From contig NZ_JACHBX010000001.1 in the NCBI RefSeq assembly GCF_014200505.1, positions 682,001 through 746,000 on the forward strand: a stretch of 64,000 nt of DNA, read 5' to 3'. How positions within the stretch are numbered: position 1 is the first letter of the stretch; every line of letters begins with the position of its first letter. This document shows positions 43,044 to 51,524 of this stretch, one piece after another. The position numbers and the translations under genes are program-made. This stretch comes from Massilia aurea. Its GTDB lineage: Bacteria > Pseudomonadota > Gammaproteobacteria > Burkholderiales > Burkholderiaceae_D. The notes beneath the pieces are model-generated. The model saw only the letters and a program-made list of their open reading frames with translations, searched no databases and had not been told where the DNA came from.

Positions 43044-43988
43044 ATGACTACAAGGCTGGATCGGATTCGTGGTGGTATGTACGGCTTGCTGACAGGGGAT
43101 GCTCTGGGCGTTCCCTATGAATTTTCAGCGCCGCAGGATATTCCAGAACGACGCCTGATCGACATGTCTCCGCCACCCGGCTTCGCCCGGGCACACAGCT
43201 CGGTTCCCGAGGGGACGTGGAGCGACGATGGCGCACAGGCGCTGTTGCTGCTGGCGTCGTTGGTCGAGTGTCAATCAGTCGACCTTCAGCAATTTACGGA
43301 GAGCCTGATGGATTGGTGCCGAAACGGCGCCATGACGCCGGACGGGAGGGTGTTCGACATCGGGATCCAGACAAGACAGGCACTTGAAAATTTTGCCCGG
43401 TACGGCAATCCCCTCACATGTGGTCCCAACCAGGAGAGGAGCAATGGCAATGGTTCGTTAATGCGCACGCTTCCTTGCGCATTCATTGTCACGTCGAACC
43501 CGGCGGATATGATCGCTCGCGCAAGACGACAAAGTTTGCCAACGCACGCCCATCCACGGTCGCAACTGGCCTGTGCGCTTTACGCGCTCATGGCCTGGCA
43601 GATGGTGGAAGGCAGGACACCGATTGAAGCACTCGACTACGCACAAGACACCCTCCAGCAAGGGGTCGATCCTGGCGAGCAAGCAGAGCTCAGCCTGATC
43701 CTGGACGGCCGCCTGGATCGGTCGCAGGGTTCAGGCTATGTGGTCGACAGTCTTTGGTCAGCAATACGGTGCGTGCTCGCAACCGACAACTACGAAGATT
43801 GTGTGCGCGAAGCGATCGCTCTTGGCAATGATACGGATACCACTGCCTGCATCGCTGGCGGTCTGGCAGGTGTGCTCTATGGGGAACAAGGTATTCCAGC
43901 GCTTTGGCGACACGCCCTGCAAGGTCGATCCATCGTGGAAGATGTGCTCGCCCGACTGGCCACGTCCGCGGCCCAGGAACAATATTGA
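43044..43988 (+). CDS. ADP-ribosylglycohydrolase (DraG/ARH family)
   Basis: Predicted hydrolase that removes ADP-ribose from proteins or nucleic acid, or hydrolyses ADP-ribosylated metabolites. The family metal ligands are all visible: GDALGVPYE (about 18-26), TWSDDGAQALLLL (Asp61, Asp62), NGSLMRTLP (about 130) and the C-terminal GNDTDTTACIAGGLAGVLYG (about 255-275). No ADP-ribosyltransferase or macrodomain gene is next to it, unlike toxin-antitoxin pairs such as DarTG or DraTG. AAGGAG precedes the ATG at 43044. Codon use is less GC-rich than neighbours, hinting at transfer. Confidence 0.9.
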   Translation: MTTRLDRIRGGMYGLLTGDALGVPYEFSAPQDIPERRLIDMSPPPGFARAHSSVPEGTWSDDGAQALLLLASLVECQSVDLQQFTESLMDWCRNGAMTPDGRVFDIGIQTRQALENFARYGNPLTCGPNQERSNGNGSLMRTLPCAFIVTSNPADMIARARRQSLPTHAHPRSQLACALYALMAWQMVEGRTPIEALDYAQDTLQQGVDPGEQAELSLILDGRLDRSQGSGYVVDSLWSAIRCVLATDNYEDCVREAIALGNDTDTTACIAGGLAGVLYGEQGIPALWRHALQGRSIVEDVLARLATSAAQEQY

Positions 43989-44025
43989 TCGACCAACCCC
44001 TGTCCCCATCCCAAAAGGAATGCAC

Positions 44026-44529
44026 ATGATCCGGTTAGCAATACTTGCAGCTGTCGTGCTCAGCGTCATCTCACCTGTTTCAGCACAGGACGTGCTCCTG
44101 CTCGGCGAGGTGCAGCGCGTCATTCTGCAGCCGTCCGGCACGGCAGACTGCCCGCCGCCATGCCCGCCTGACACGCTGTATCCGGACGGATCGAGACGGA
44201 TCTGCATCTCGAACGGTGGTGGGTGTCAAACGATGGATGTGAAGATCGAGCGGGTCTACCGTGGGGACGCCAAGGGCGAGACGCAACGCTTCAAGTCGCG
44301 CATCGGCGAGTGGGGCCCGAGTTTTCCAGTACATGAAAAACGCATTGTTGTCAGCGAAGAGGCGGGGGAGGTGTCCTGGTCGCCTGCAATCGAACAGGAT
44401 GGAAAAATTTTCATCGATCCGCGCCGTCTGCGTCGTATTGGCGGCATTCCGACCTCGGCCAATGATGATGGCAAGTTAGCGGAACTGGACGAGCTACTCG
44501 AGCGTACCGCCACCGCGCGTCAACATTAG
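44026..44529 (+). CDS. Secreted protein of unknown function
   Basis: A 167-residue exported protein: signal peptide (about 1-20, ending SAQ), then a mature part with four Cys residues in the first third (DCPPPCPPD and CISNGGGCQ), probably two disulphides. The pattern VQRVILQ ... MDVKIERVYRG ... RFKSRIGEWGPSFPVHEKRIVVS is weakly like secreted NTR/TIMP-type domains, but I do not recognise it. The ATG at 44026 is chosen because AAGGA (44015-44019) is 6 bases upstream. It starts 37 bases after the ADP-ribosylglycohydrolase gene and may be co-transcribed. Confidence 0.75.
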   Translation: MIRLAILAAVVLSVISPVSAQDVLLLGEVQRVILQPSGTADCPPPCPPDTLYPDGSRRICISNGGGCQTMDVKIERVYRGDAKGETQRFKSRIGEWGPSFPVHEKRIVVSEEAGEVSWSPAIEQDGKIFIDPRRLRRIGGIPTSANDDGKLAELDELLERTATARQH

Positions 44530-44552
44530 CCCGACAAGCGACTGCGCCGCAG

Positions 44553-45488
44553 TTACTTCAGGCTGCGCAGCGCCGCTTCCAGCGCCGGATAGGTGAACTC
44601 GAATCCTTCGCGTGCGAATCGCAGCGGCACCACGCGCTGGCCTTCGAGCAACAGGTCGGCCTGCTCGCCAAGCGCCAGGCGCATCGGCCAACCGGGTGTC
44701 GGGATCACGCATGGCCGTTTCCAGACGCGTGCGGCCGCCTGGCTGAATTCCAGTTGCGACACCGCGATCGGCGCGGTGAAGTTGGTTGCACCGAACGTCG
44801 GCGCAGATGTATCGCTGAGCGCCTGCTTCCAGCGATGCGCGATGCCCCCGACCAGATCGTCGATGTGAATCCACGACAGCCACTGGCGGCCGCTCCCCAG
44901 CCGGCCGCCGATACCCAGCCGGATCGGCAGCAGCATCATCGGCAGCGCGCCTTGCTCGCCCAGCACCAGGCCAAAGCGCATGCACTCGACCTGCACGCCG
45001 TGGCGCACGGCGCCGGCCGCGGCGGCTTCCCACTCGCGGCACAGGTCCGACATGAACATCTGCTGGGATGGCGCTGCTTCGTCGAGCTTGGCGTCGTCGC
45101 CAATGCGCTGGATGCCGTAGTAGCCGATCGCCGATGCCGACAGCAACAGTCGCGGCTTGTGACTGGCGCGGCCGATCCAGTCGACCACGTTTTCAGTCAG
45201 TGCGACGCGGCTCTGGCGCAGCGTCGCCTTGCGCGCGTCGGTCCAGCGCTGGCCGAGGATCCGGGCGCCGGCCAGGTTGACGACGATGTCGACCTGGTGG
45301 TCGAGCGGCAGATCGTCCATCGAGGCGATGGTGCGTACCTGCGCGCCGAGCAGCCCGGCAGCGCGCGGCACGTCGCGGGTCAGCGCGATCACCTGATGGC
45401 CGTCTTTCAGCAGCGCGCGTACCAGGTGCTGGCCGACGAAGCCCGTGGCGCCGGTGACCAGCACGCAGCGGGCGACGGTGTCGAACAC
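44553..45488 (-). CDS. TIGR01777-family NAD-dependent epimerase/dehydratase
   Basis: Extended SDR-type protein like E. coli YfcH and SDR39U1. Nucleotide motif GATGFVG near residue 13, NLAGARILGQRW, LLSASAIGYYG (SDR YxxxK-like region altered, as in this subfamily), and a C-terminal DUF1731 part (FGATNFTAPIAVSQLEFSQAAARVWKRP, LLEGQRVVPLRFAREGFEFTYPALEAALRSL). The frame is open to TTG 45563, but the first 25 codons have a lower GC3 than the rest, so I prefer the GTG at 45488, which has AAGG upstream. No substrate is known for the family. Confidence 0.88.
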   Translation of the reverse strand: MFDTVARCVLVTGATGFVGQHLVRALLKDGHQVIALTRDVPRAAGLLGAQVRTIASMDDLPLDHQVDIVVNLAGARILGQRWTDARKATLRQSRVALTENVVDWIGRASHKPRLLLSASAIGYYGIQRIGDDAKLDEAAPSQQMFMSDLCREWEAAAAGAVRHGVQVECMRFGLVLGEQGALPMMLLPIRLGIGGRLGSGRQWLSWIHIDDLVGGIAHRWKQALSDTSAPTFGATNFTAPIAVSQLEFSQAAARVWKRPCVIPTPGWPMRLALGEQADLLLEGQRVVPLRFAREGFEFTYPALEAALRSLK

Positions 45489-45798
45489 GCTCGGTGCCTT
45501 GTTGGATGTCGGTGTCGCACTCGTTGTCAACTTGTTCTCCGGTTCTTCGTCTGAATTTGCCAAGACAGGAATGTAACACTTCCGCTGACAGTAAACGTTA
45601 CCGACTCAGCGTAATTGATCTCGGCAGCGATCGGGTTTACCTTGGCGGCACAACCTGCATAACAAAAGAGCATGGCCGGCCCCGCAGTGTCCCGAGACCA
45701 CGGTCCGAGGAGGCGATGGCGACAGACCATGCATTGGAGACGTATCACCAGCGACGCGCCGGGTGGAACCGGCCTTCGCACCTCGTAGGAGCCACCCT
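45489..45798. promoter_or_regulatory. Gene-free divergent region before matC-mdc
   Basis: 310 bases between the epimerase and matC starts. A nested symmetry, GCTGA...GTAA-ACG-TTAC...TCAGC (45584-45610), is the best operator candidate and could be the site for the malonate regulator. TAGGAG at 45786-45791 is the matC ribosome site. No convincing -35/-10 pair or ORF was seen. Confidence 0.4.
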
Positions 45799-47217
45799 GT
45801 GTCCTCTCATGTCATTGCAATCTGCGTTCTGGCGCTCATGTTCATCGTCGCCACCGCCATGCCCATCAATATGGGCGTCATCGCGTTTGTCGGCGCCTTC
45901 CTGGTCGGCACAATTGTCTTCCACATGGAGACCAAGGCCATCATGACCGGCTACCCGGCCGAGCTGTTCCTGACCCTGGTCGGCATCACGTTCCTGTTCG
46001 CCCAGGCCCAGAACAATGGCACCATCGACTGGCTCGTCAGACTGGCCGTGCGCGCCGTCGGCGGGCGCATCGCCGCCATTCCCTGGGTCATGTTCGCGGT
46101 CACCGCGCTCCTCACATCCGTCGGCGCCGTCAGCCCGGCCGCAGTGGCGATCATCGCCCCGATCGCGCTGGGCTTTGCCGCCAAGTACAAGATCAATCCG
46201 CTGATGATGGGCCTGCTGGTGATTCACGGCGCGCAGGGCGGCGGCTTCTCGCCGATCAGCATCTATGGTGGCATCACCAACAAGGTCGTCATGGAAGCCG
46301 GCCTGCCGATTTCGCCGCTGACCACCGCGTTCACCAGCCTGGGCGTGAACCTGGCCGTGTCGATCATCCTGTTCTTCGTGTTCGGCGGTGCCAAGCTGAT
46401 GCGCCAGCAAATGCCGAAGGCTGGTGCCGGCATCCGTCCGATGACGCCGTTCACGCCACCCGTGGCGGTCGCGGCGCAAGGCCCGCAGATCTACGGCGAC
46501 GCCGAGAATGAAACGGGCAGCGAAGAGCGCCTGACCGCACAGCGTTCGACTGCTGCCGTCGGCGCCGTCGGCAACGGTGGCCCCGGTTCGGGTCTGGGCA
46601 CCGGCGACATCGATCTGCATGCCGGTCCGACCTTCCACCAGATGTTCACCGTCGTCGGCCTGGTCGCGCTGGCCGTGCTCACGCTGCTGTACAAACTCGA
46701 TATCGGCTTCGTTGCCCTCACCATCGGCCTGTTGATTTCGATCCTGTCGCCGCAGGTGCAAAAGCGCGCCATTGGCCAGGTGTCGTGGCCCGAGATCATG
46801 CTGATCGTCGGCGTGAGCACGTATGTCGGCGTCATGCAGAAAATGGGCACCATTACCTGGGTTGGCGAAAGCGTCGCCAGCCTGACCTCGCCGCTGACGG
46901 TGGCCTTGCTGCTGCTGTTCGTCGGCGCCATCGTCTCGGCCTTCGCCTCGTCGACCGCCGTACTGGGTTCGCTCATTCCGCTGGCCGTGCCGTTCCTGGC
47001 ATCCGGCACCGGTGTCGATGCCATCGGCTTCATCGCCGCCATGGCCGTCGCCTCGACGATCGTCGACGTCAGCCCGTTCTCGACCAACGGCGCGCTCGTG
47101 CTGGCCAGTGCACAGGGCATTGACCGCGATGTATTCCTGCGCCAGCTGATGATCTATGGCGGTATCGTGACGCTGGTCGCACCGATCGTCGTGTGGCTGC
47201 TGTTCGTGGTGTTGTAA
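45799..47217 (+). CDS. matC: Malonate/dicarboxylate carrier MatC
   Basis: Inner-membrane carrier, 472 residues with 11-12 hydrophobic helices. It opens with a MatC N-domain (SSHVIAICVLALMFIVATAMPINMGVIAFVGAFLVG) and has the ion-transporter repeats VSPAAVAIIAPIALGF, GFSPISIYGGITNKVVMEAGLP and ASTIVDVSPFSTNGALVLAS. A hydrophilic loop of about 65 residues lies mid-chain (about 215-280). The GTG start at 45799 is supported by TAGGAG 7 bases upstream; it gives 472 residues rather than the longer form from 45763. It heads the mdc operon, so it should import malonate; other dicarboxylates are possible. Confidence 0.9.
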   Translation: MSSHVIAICVLALMFIVATAMPINMGVIAFVGAFLVGTIVFHMETKAIMTGYPAELFLTLVGITFLFAQAQNNGTIDWLVRLAVRAVGGRIAAIPWVMFAVTALLTSVGAVSPAAVAIIAPIALGFAAKYKINPLMMGLLVIHGAQGGGFSPISIYGGITNKVVMEAGLPISPLTTAFTSLGVNLAVSIILFFVFGGAKLMRQQMPKAGAGIRPMTPFTPPVAVAAQGPQIYGDAENETGSEERLTAQRSTAAVGAVGNGGPGSGLGTGDIDLHAGPTFHQMFTVVGLVALAVLTLLYKLDIGFVALTIGLLISILSPQVQKRAIGQVSWPEIMLIVGVSTYVGVMQKMGTITWVGESVASLTSPLTVALLLLFVGAIVSAFASSTAVLGSLIPLAVPFLASGTGVDAIGFIAAMAVASTIVDVSPFSTNGALVLASAQGIDRDVFLRQLMIYGGIVTLVAPIVVWLLFVVL

Positions 47218-47242
47218 GGCCACGCAAATTTTAGGAACTATC

Positions 47243-48910
47243 ATGAATCATGCTGAAGGCCGCTGGACCGGCCAGCAACGTAACCGCAGCGAGCGCCTGG
47301 CCCGCGCCGGCGCCGCCCTTGGCGGGGCACTCGACGGCAAGGTCGTCCAGGCCTCGCACATCGTCGAGCTGCTGCACGCAGTGCTCGAACCGGGCGACCG
47401 CGTCTGCCTCGAAGGCAACAACCAGAAGCAGGCCGACTTTCTTGGCAAGGCCCTGACGCGCGTCGATACGGCGCGCGTGCATGACCTGCACATGCTGCTG
47501 TCGGTGCTCTCGCTCCCGGAACACCTGGACGTGTTCGAAAAAGGGATCGCGTCGAAACTCGATTTCTCGTTTTCGGGCCCGCAGGCCGGGCGCCTGGCCA
47601 AGCTGGCGCAGTCGGGCAAGCTCAATATCGGTGCGATCCACACCTACCTCGAGCTGTTCGCGCGCTACTTCATCGACCTGACGCCGCGCGTGGCGCTGGT
47701 GGCCGCCGAAATGGCCGACCGCGACGGCAATCTGTACACCGGCCCGAATACCGAAGACACGCCGGCCATTGTTGAAGCGACGGCCTTCAAAAGCGGCATC
47801 GTCATCGCGCAGGTGAACCAGATCGTCGACAAGCTGCCCCGCATCGACATTCCCGGCGACTGGGTCGGCTACGTCGTGCAGTCGCCCACGCCGTACTACA
47901 TCGAGCCGCTGTTTACCCGTGACCCGGCCCTGATTTCCGAGATCCAGGTGTTGATGGCGATGATGGCCATCAAGGGCATCTATGCCGAGTACGAGATCGA
48001 GCGCCTGAACCACGGCATCGGCTTCGACACGGCCGCCATCGAACTGCTGCTGCCAACCTACGCCGCGAGCCTGGGCCTGAAAGGCAAGATCGCCCGTCAC
48101 TGGGCATTGAATCCACACCCGGCCCTGATCCCCGCGATCGAAGCGGGCTTCGTCGAATCGGTGCACTCGTTCGGCTCCGAGCTGGGCATGGAAAACTATA
48201 TCCGCGCGCGGCCCGACGTGTTCTTCGTGGGGCCGGACGGCTCAATGCGCAGCAACCGTGCCTTTTCGCAGGCAGCCGGGCATTACGCCTGCGACCTGTT
48301 CATCGGCTCGACGCTGCAGATCGACTTGCAGGGCAATTCGTCGACCGCCACGCTGGGGCGCATCGCGGGCTTCGGCGGCGCGCCGAACATGGGCGCCGAT
48401 GCGCGGGGCCGGCGCCACCCCAGCAAGGCCTGGCTGAAAGCCGGTGAAGAGGCGCGCGCGGGCCGCAACGTGATCCCGCGTGGCCAGAAGCTGGTGGTGC
48501 AGATGGTCGAGACCTTCCGCGAGCACATGGCGCCGGCCTTCGTCGACAAGCTCGACGCCTGGCAACTGGCCGAGCAGGCCGGGATGGCGATTCCGCCCGT
48601 GATGATCTATGGTGATGACGTCAGTCACATCCTGACAGAGGAAGGCATTGCCAACCTGCTGCTGTGCCGCACGGACGAAGAGCGCGAACAGGCGATCCGT
48701 GGCGTGGCCGGCTATACGCCGGTGGGCATGGCGCGCGACAAGCGCATGGTCGAGAACCTGCGCGACCGGGGCATCATCCGCCGGCCCGAAGATCTCGGCA
48801 TCGACAAACGCATGGCGACCCGCGACCTGCTGGCCGCCAAGAACATGAAGGGCCTGGTGCGCGCATCGGGCGGGCTGTACGACCCGCCGAAGCGCTTCAG
48901 GAACTGGTAA
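47243..48910 (+). CDS. mdcA: Malonate decarboxylase alpha subunit (acyl-ACP:malonate transferase)
   Basis: Exchanges acetyl for malonyl on the acyl carrier MdcC. It has the normal 555 residues of MdcA, with EGNNQKQADFLGKAL, GNLYTGPNTEDTPAIVE, GSMRSNRAFSQAAGHYACDLFIGSTLQIDLQGNSSTATLGRIAGFGGAPNMG (the CoA-transferase-like active site) and a C-terminal RASGGLYDPPKRFRNW. AGGAA is upstream of the ATG. It starts 25 bases after matC and 11 bases before mdcC. The enzyme complex is cytoplasmic and needs no biotin, which fits the absence of mdc biotin and Na-pump genes. Confidence 0.96.
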   Translation: MNHAEGRWTGQQRNRSERLARAGAALGGALDGKVVQASHIVELLHAVLEPGDRVCLEGNNQKQADFLGKALTRVDTARVHDLHMLLSVLSLPEHLDVFEKGIASKLDFSFSGPQAGRLAKLAQSGKLNIGAIHTYLELFARYFIDLTPRVALVAAEMADRDGNLYTGPNTEDTPAIVEATAFKSGIVIAQVNQIVDKLPRIDIPGDWVGYVVQSPTPYYIEPLFTRDPALISEIQVLMAMMAIKGIYAEYEIERLNHGIGFDTAAIELLLPTYAASLGLKGKIARHWALNPHPALIPAIEAGFVESVHSFGSELGMENYIRARPDVFFVGPDGSMRSNRAFSQAAGHYACDLFIGSTLQIDLQGNSSTATLGRIAGFGGAPNMGADARGRRHPSKAWLKAGEEARAGRNVIPRGQKLVVQMVETFREHMAPAFVDKLDAWQLAEQAGMAIPPVMIYGDDVSHILTEEGIANLLLCRTDEEREQAIRGVAGYTPVGMARDKRMVENLRDRGIIRRPEDLGIDKRMATRDLLAAKNMKGLVRASGGLYDPPKRFRNW

Positions 48911-48921
48911 GGAACAACATC

Positions 48922-49245
48922 ATGGAAACGCTGAACTATCGTTTCGAAGGCGGCCAGCGCCCATTGAGCGGCATGCCGCAACTGGTGGGCGTGGTCGGCT
49001 CGGGCAATCTTGAAATTTTGATCGAACCGGCGCACCTGAAGGGCGCCTGCGAGATCGAAGTGCGCACGGCGGCCGTCGGCTTCGGCGCCACCTGGCAGGC
49101 CGTCATGGCCGACTTTCATGCGCGCTGGAGCCTGGCCGACGCGCGCGTGAGCGTCAACGACATGGGCGCCACGCCGGCCGTCGTGAGCCTGCGCCTGGAC
49201 CAGGCGGTCGAGTCGATCGCCGCTCTGCCCGGAGGCGCGTCATGA
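48922..49245 (+). CDS. mdcC: Malonate decarboxylase acyl carrier protein (delta subunit)
   Basis: Acyl carrier of 107 residues. The Ser of VVGSGNLE (Ser27) is the expected attachment point of the 2'-(5''-phosphoribosyl)-3'-dephospho-CoA prosthetic group, as in MdcC. AAGGAA precedes the ATG. Its stop overlaps the mdcD start by 4 bases. It carries acetyl or malonyl groups between MdcA, MdcDE and MdcH. Confidence 0.95.
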   Translation: METLNYRFEGGQRPLSGMPQLVGVVGSGNLEILIEPAHLKGACEIEVRTAAVGFGATWQAVMADFHARWSLADARVSVNDMGATPAVVSLRLDQAVESIAALPGGAS

Positions 49246-50150
49246 GCAGCTACCAGGAACTCACGGCGCGCCAGCGCATTCCGGCGATGTTCGATGCCGG
49301 CAGCTTCGAGGAATTCCTGCCGCCGTCCATGCGCATCGTCAGTCCGCACCTGGCGCAGCTCGATGCGGCGGTGTCGTTCGACGACGGCGTCGTCGTCGGG
49401 CGCGGCAAGCTCGGTGGCCAGGTCGTGTTCGGCGCGGCGCAGGAGGGCGGCTTCATGGGCGGCGCGGTCGGCGAAGTCCACGGCGCCAAGCTGGTGGGCA
49501 TGCTGCAGCGCGCGATCGACGAACGGGCGCACGCCGTCGTGCTGCTGCTCGAATCGGGCGGCGTGCGGCTGCATGAAGCCAACGCGGGCCTGATCGCCGT
49601 GTCGGAAGTCATGCGCGCGATCCTCGACGTGCGCGCGGCCGGCATCCCCGTGATCGCGGTCGTCGGTGGCGCCAACGGGTGCTTTGGCGGCATGGGCATC
49701 GCTGCGCGCTGCGCCAACACGGTCATCATGTCCGAAGAAGGGCGCCTGGCGATGTCGGGCCCCGAAGTCATCGAGACCGCCAACGGCGTGGAAGAATTCG
49801 ATTCACGCGACCGCGCGCTGGTCTGGCGCACGACGGGCGGCAAGCACCGCTACCTGCTGGGCGACTGCCAGGTGCTGGTGGAAGACGACACACAAGCGCT
49901 GCGCGCTGCGGCGCTCGACGCCATCGCGGACATCCCGGCGGGCGGCGCACCGTTGACGCTCGATGGCCTGCTGGCCGAGCAGGCGATGCTCGAACGGCGC
50001 CTGCGTGACACGCAGGGCCTCACCGAACCGATGGATATCTGGAAGGGCCTGGGCATGCCAGATCCGGCGCGGGTGCCGATGCTGGAACCCGACGCCTTCC
50101 TCACACTGGCGGCGCAGTACCGCGCCACGCCCACGCTGGGAGAACGATGA
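49242..50150 (+). CDS. mdcD: Malonate decarboxylase beta subunit
   Basis: One of the two carboxyltransferase-like subunits (302 residues) that decarboxylate malonyl-S-MdcC to acetyl-S-MdcC. Crotonase-like core with LLLESGGVRLHEANAGLIAVSEVMRAI, GGANGCFGGMGIAARCANTVIMSEEGRLAMSGPEVIET and VWRTTGGKHRYLLGDC. It overlaps mdcC and mdcE by 4 bases each, so translation is coupled. It forms a heterodimer with MdcE. Confidence 0.95.
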   Translation: MSSYQELTARQRIPAMFDAGSFEEFLPPSMRIVSPHLAQLDAAVSFDDGVVVGRGKLGGQVVFGAAQEGGFMGGAVGEVHGAKLVGMLQRAIDERAHAVVLLLESGGVRLHEANAGLIAVSEVMRAILDVRAAGIPVIAVVGGANGCFGGMGIAARCANTVIMSEEGRLAMSGPEVIETANGVEEFDSRDRALVWRTTGGKHRYLLGDCQVLVEDDTQALRAAALDAIADIPAGGAPLTLDGLLAEQAMLERRLRDTQGLTEPMDIWKGLGMPDPARVPMLEPDAFLTLAAQYRATPTLGER

Positions 50151-50866
50151 TGGATTGGCAGAACGTAGCAGCACAACTGTTCCCCGGCGGGCATACCATC
50201 ACCGAAGCCGACAACTTTTTAAGCGGCAGCGCGCAGGTCGATGGCAAGCCGGTGGCCGTCATTGGCACCACCGACCACACGCCGATCGGCATCGAGATCG
50301 CCCTGGCCCAGGCGCAGGCGATCCTGAAGACGGTGTGCGAGCATCCGGGCCGGCCGATCCTGATCCTGGTCGACACGCAAGGCCAGCGCCTGCGCCACCG
50401 CGACGAGATGTTGGGCATCAACAGCTACATGGCGCATCTGGGCAAGTGCGTCGATCTGGCGCGGCGCAAAGGCCACACGGTCATCGGCCTCGTGTACGAC
50501 CAGGCGCTGTCGGGTGGCTTCATCACCAGTGGCCTGATTGCCAGCGCCTGTTACGCGCTGCCCGAGGCGACCATCCGCGTGATGGGTTTGCCGGCGATGG
50601 CGCGCATCACGAAGGTGCCCGAGGAACGCCTGACCGAGCTGGCCAAGGACAATCCCGTATTCGCGCCGGGCCCGGAAAACTACCTGCGCATGGGTGGCTT
50701 GCACGGCATCTGGGATGGCGATCTGGCGGGAGAATTGATCCGCGCACTGGCCGATGCCAAGGCCGGGGACGAGCGCATGGCGCTGGGCCTGGCGCGGGGC
50801 GGCCGCCTGATGGCGCACCCGGTGGCGCAGGCGGTCAGGGTGGGCAGCGATGTTCGCCCGGCATGA
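50147..50866 (+). CDS. mdcE: Malonate decarboxylase gamma subunit
   Basis: Partner of MdcD, 239 residues, carboxyltransferase-alpha-like. Motifs: IGIEIALAQAQAILKTVCEHPGRPILILVDTQGQRLRHRDEMLGINSYMAHLGKC and GLVYDQALSGGFITSGLIASACYALPEATIRVMGLPAMARIT. It overlaps mdcD by 4 bases and mdcG by 17 bases. Together with MdcD it forms the decarboxylase active site. Confidence 0.95.
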   Translation: MMDWQNVAAQLFPGGHTITEADNFLSGSAQVDGKPVAVIGTTDHTPIGIEIALAQAQAILKTVCEHPGRPILILVDTQGQRLRHRDEMLGINSYMAHLGKCVDLARRKGHTVIGLVYDQALSGGFITSGLIASACYALPEATIRVMGLPAMARITKVPEERLTELAKDNPVFAPGPENYLRMGGLHGIWDGDLAGELIRALADAKAGDERMALGLARGGRLMAHPVAQAVRVGSDVRPA

Positions 50867-51524
50867 CCTGGTCTGGCTGACGAGCCGCGGCTGGCAGCGT
50901 GTGCGTTCGGGCGCGCCGCAAGCCGCGCTGTCTGCGCTGGATCGCTGGCGTGACGGTGGCTGGCCAGCCGTCGTGCGGCGCACCGAAGCCGGCATGCTGC
51001 CGGGTGAGGTGGCGATCGGTTTCCCATTGCCGCCGCGCCCTGAAGATGGCGGCAAACTCAAATTCGGCTGCGCCGTCGAGATGTCCGATATCGGCCGGCG
51101 CACGCGCGCCTTGCCGCTGGTCGGCGCGCTCGACGCCGTGCCGGTGCAGTGGCGCGAAGGCCTGGAAGCACTCGAGCGCCAGGCGGCCGATGCCGGCGTG
51201 AGCCTCTCCGTGTACGGCTCGGTGGCGCTGGCCGCGCTCACGGGTCAGTATTATCTGACGCCGTTGTCCGACATCGATGTGCTGCTGCAGCCGCAGACGC
51301 GGCGCCAGCTGATGATCGGGCTCGATCTGCTGTCGTGGCATGCGGGCATCCTGCCGCTCGATGGCGAAGTGGTGTTTCCCGATGGCCGCGCGGTCGCGTG
51401 GAAGGAACTGCGCGCGGCGTTTGCCGGTGCGCCGGGCACGCGCGTGTTGACGAAAGGGCTGGACCGCATTGCGCTGGTCCTGCCCGAAGCATTGATGGCC
51501 ACGCTGGAGGAAGAACATGGATGA
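50850..51524 (+). CDS. mdcG: Phosphoribosyl-dephospho-CoA transferase (holo-ACP synthase)
   Basis: Attaches the triphosphoribosyl-dephospho-CoA made by MdcB to apo-MdcC. 224 residues; the nucleotidyltransferase motif GSVALAALTGQYYLTPLSDIDVLL (about 118-141) contains the catalytic Asp pair. It overlaps mdcE by 17 and mdcB by 8 bases. Family members are needed for active malonate decarboxylase. Confidence 0.93.
   Translation: MFARHDLVWLTSRGWQRVRSGAPQAALSALDRWRDGGWPAVVRRTEAGMLPGEVAIGFPLPPRPEDGGKLKFGCAVEMSDIGRRTRALPLVGALDAVPVQWREGLEALERQAADAGVSLSVYGSVALAALTGQYYLTPLSDIDVLLQPQTRRQLMIGLDLLSWHAGILPLDGEVVFPDGRAVAWKELRAAFAGAPGTRVLTKGLDRIALVLPEALMATLEEEHG

Noticed and set aside
43044..43988. ADP-ribosylglycohydrolase as antitoxin of a DarTG- or DraTG-like pair
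   Set aside because: No ADP-ribosyltransferase or macrodomain gene is adjacent, and the neighbours are udk and a secreted protein.
44553..45563. Longer form of the TIGR01777 gene starting at TTG 45563
   Set aside because: The extra 25 codons have lower GC3, no ribosome site and no homology pattern; the GTG at 45488 fits better.
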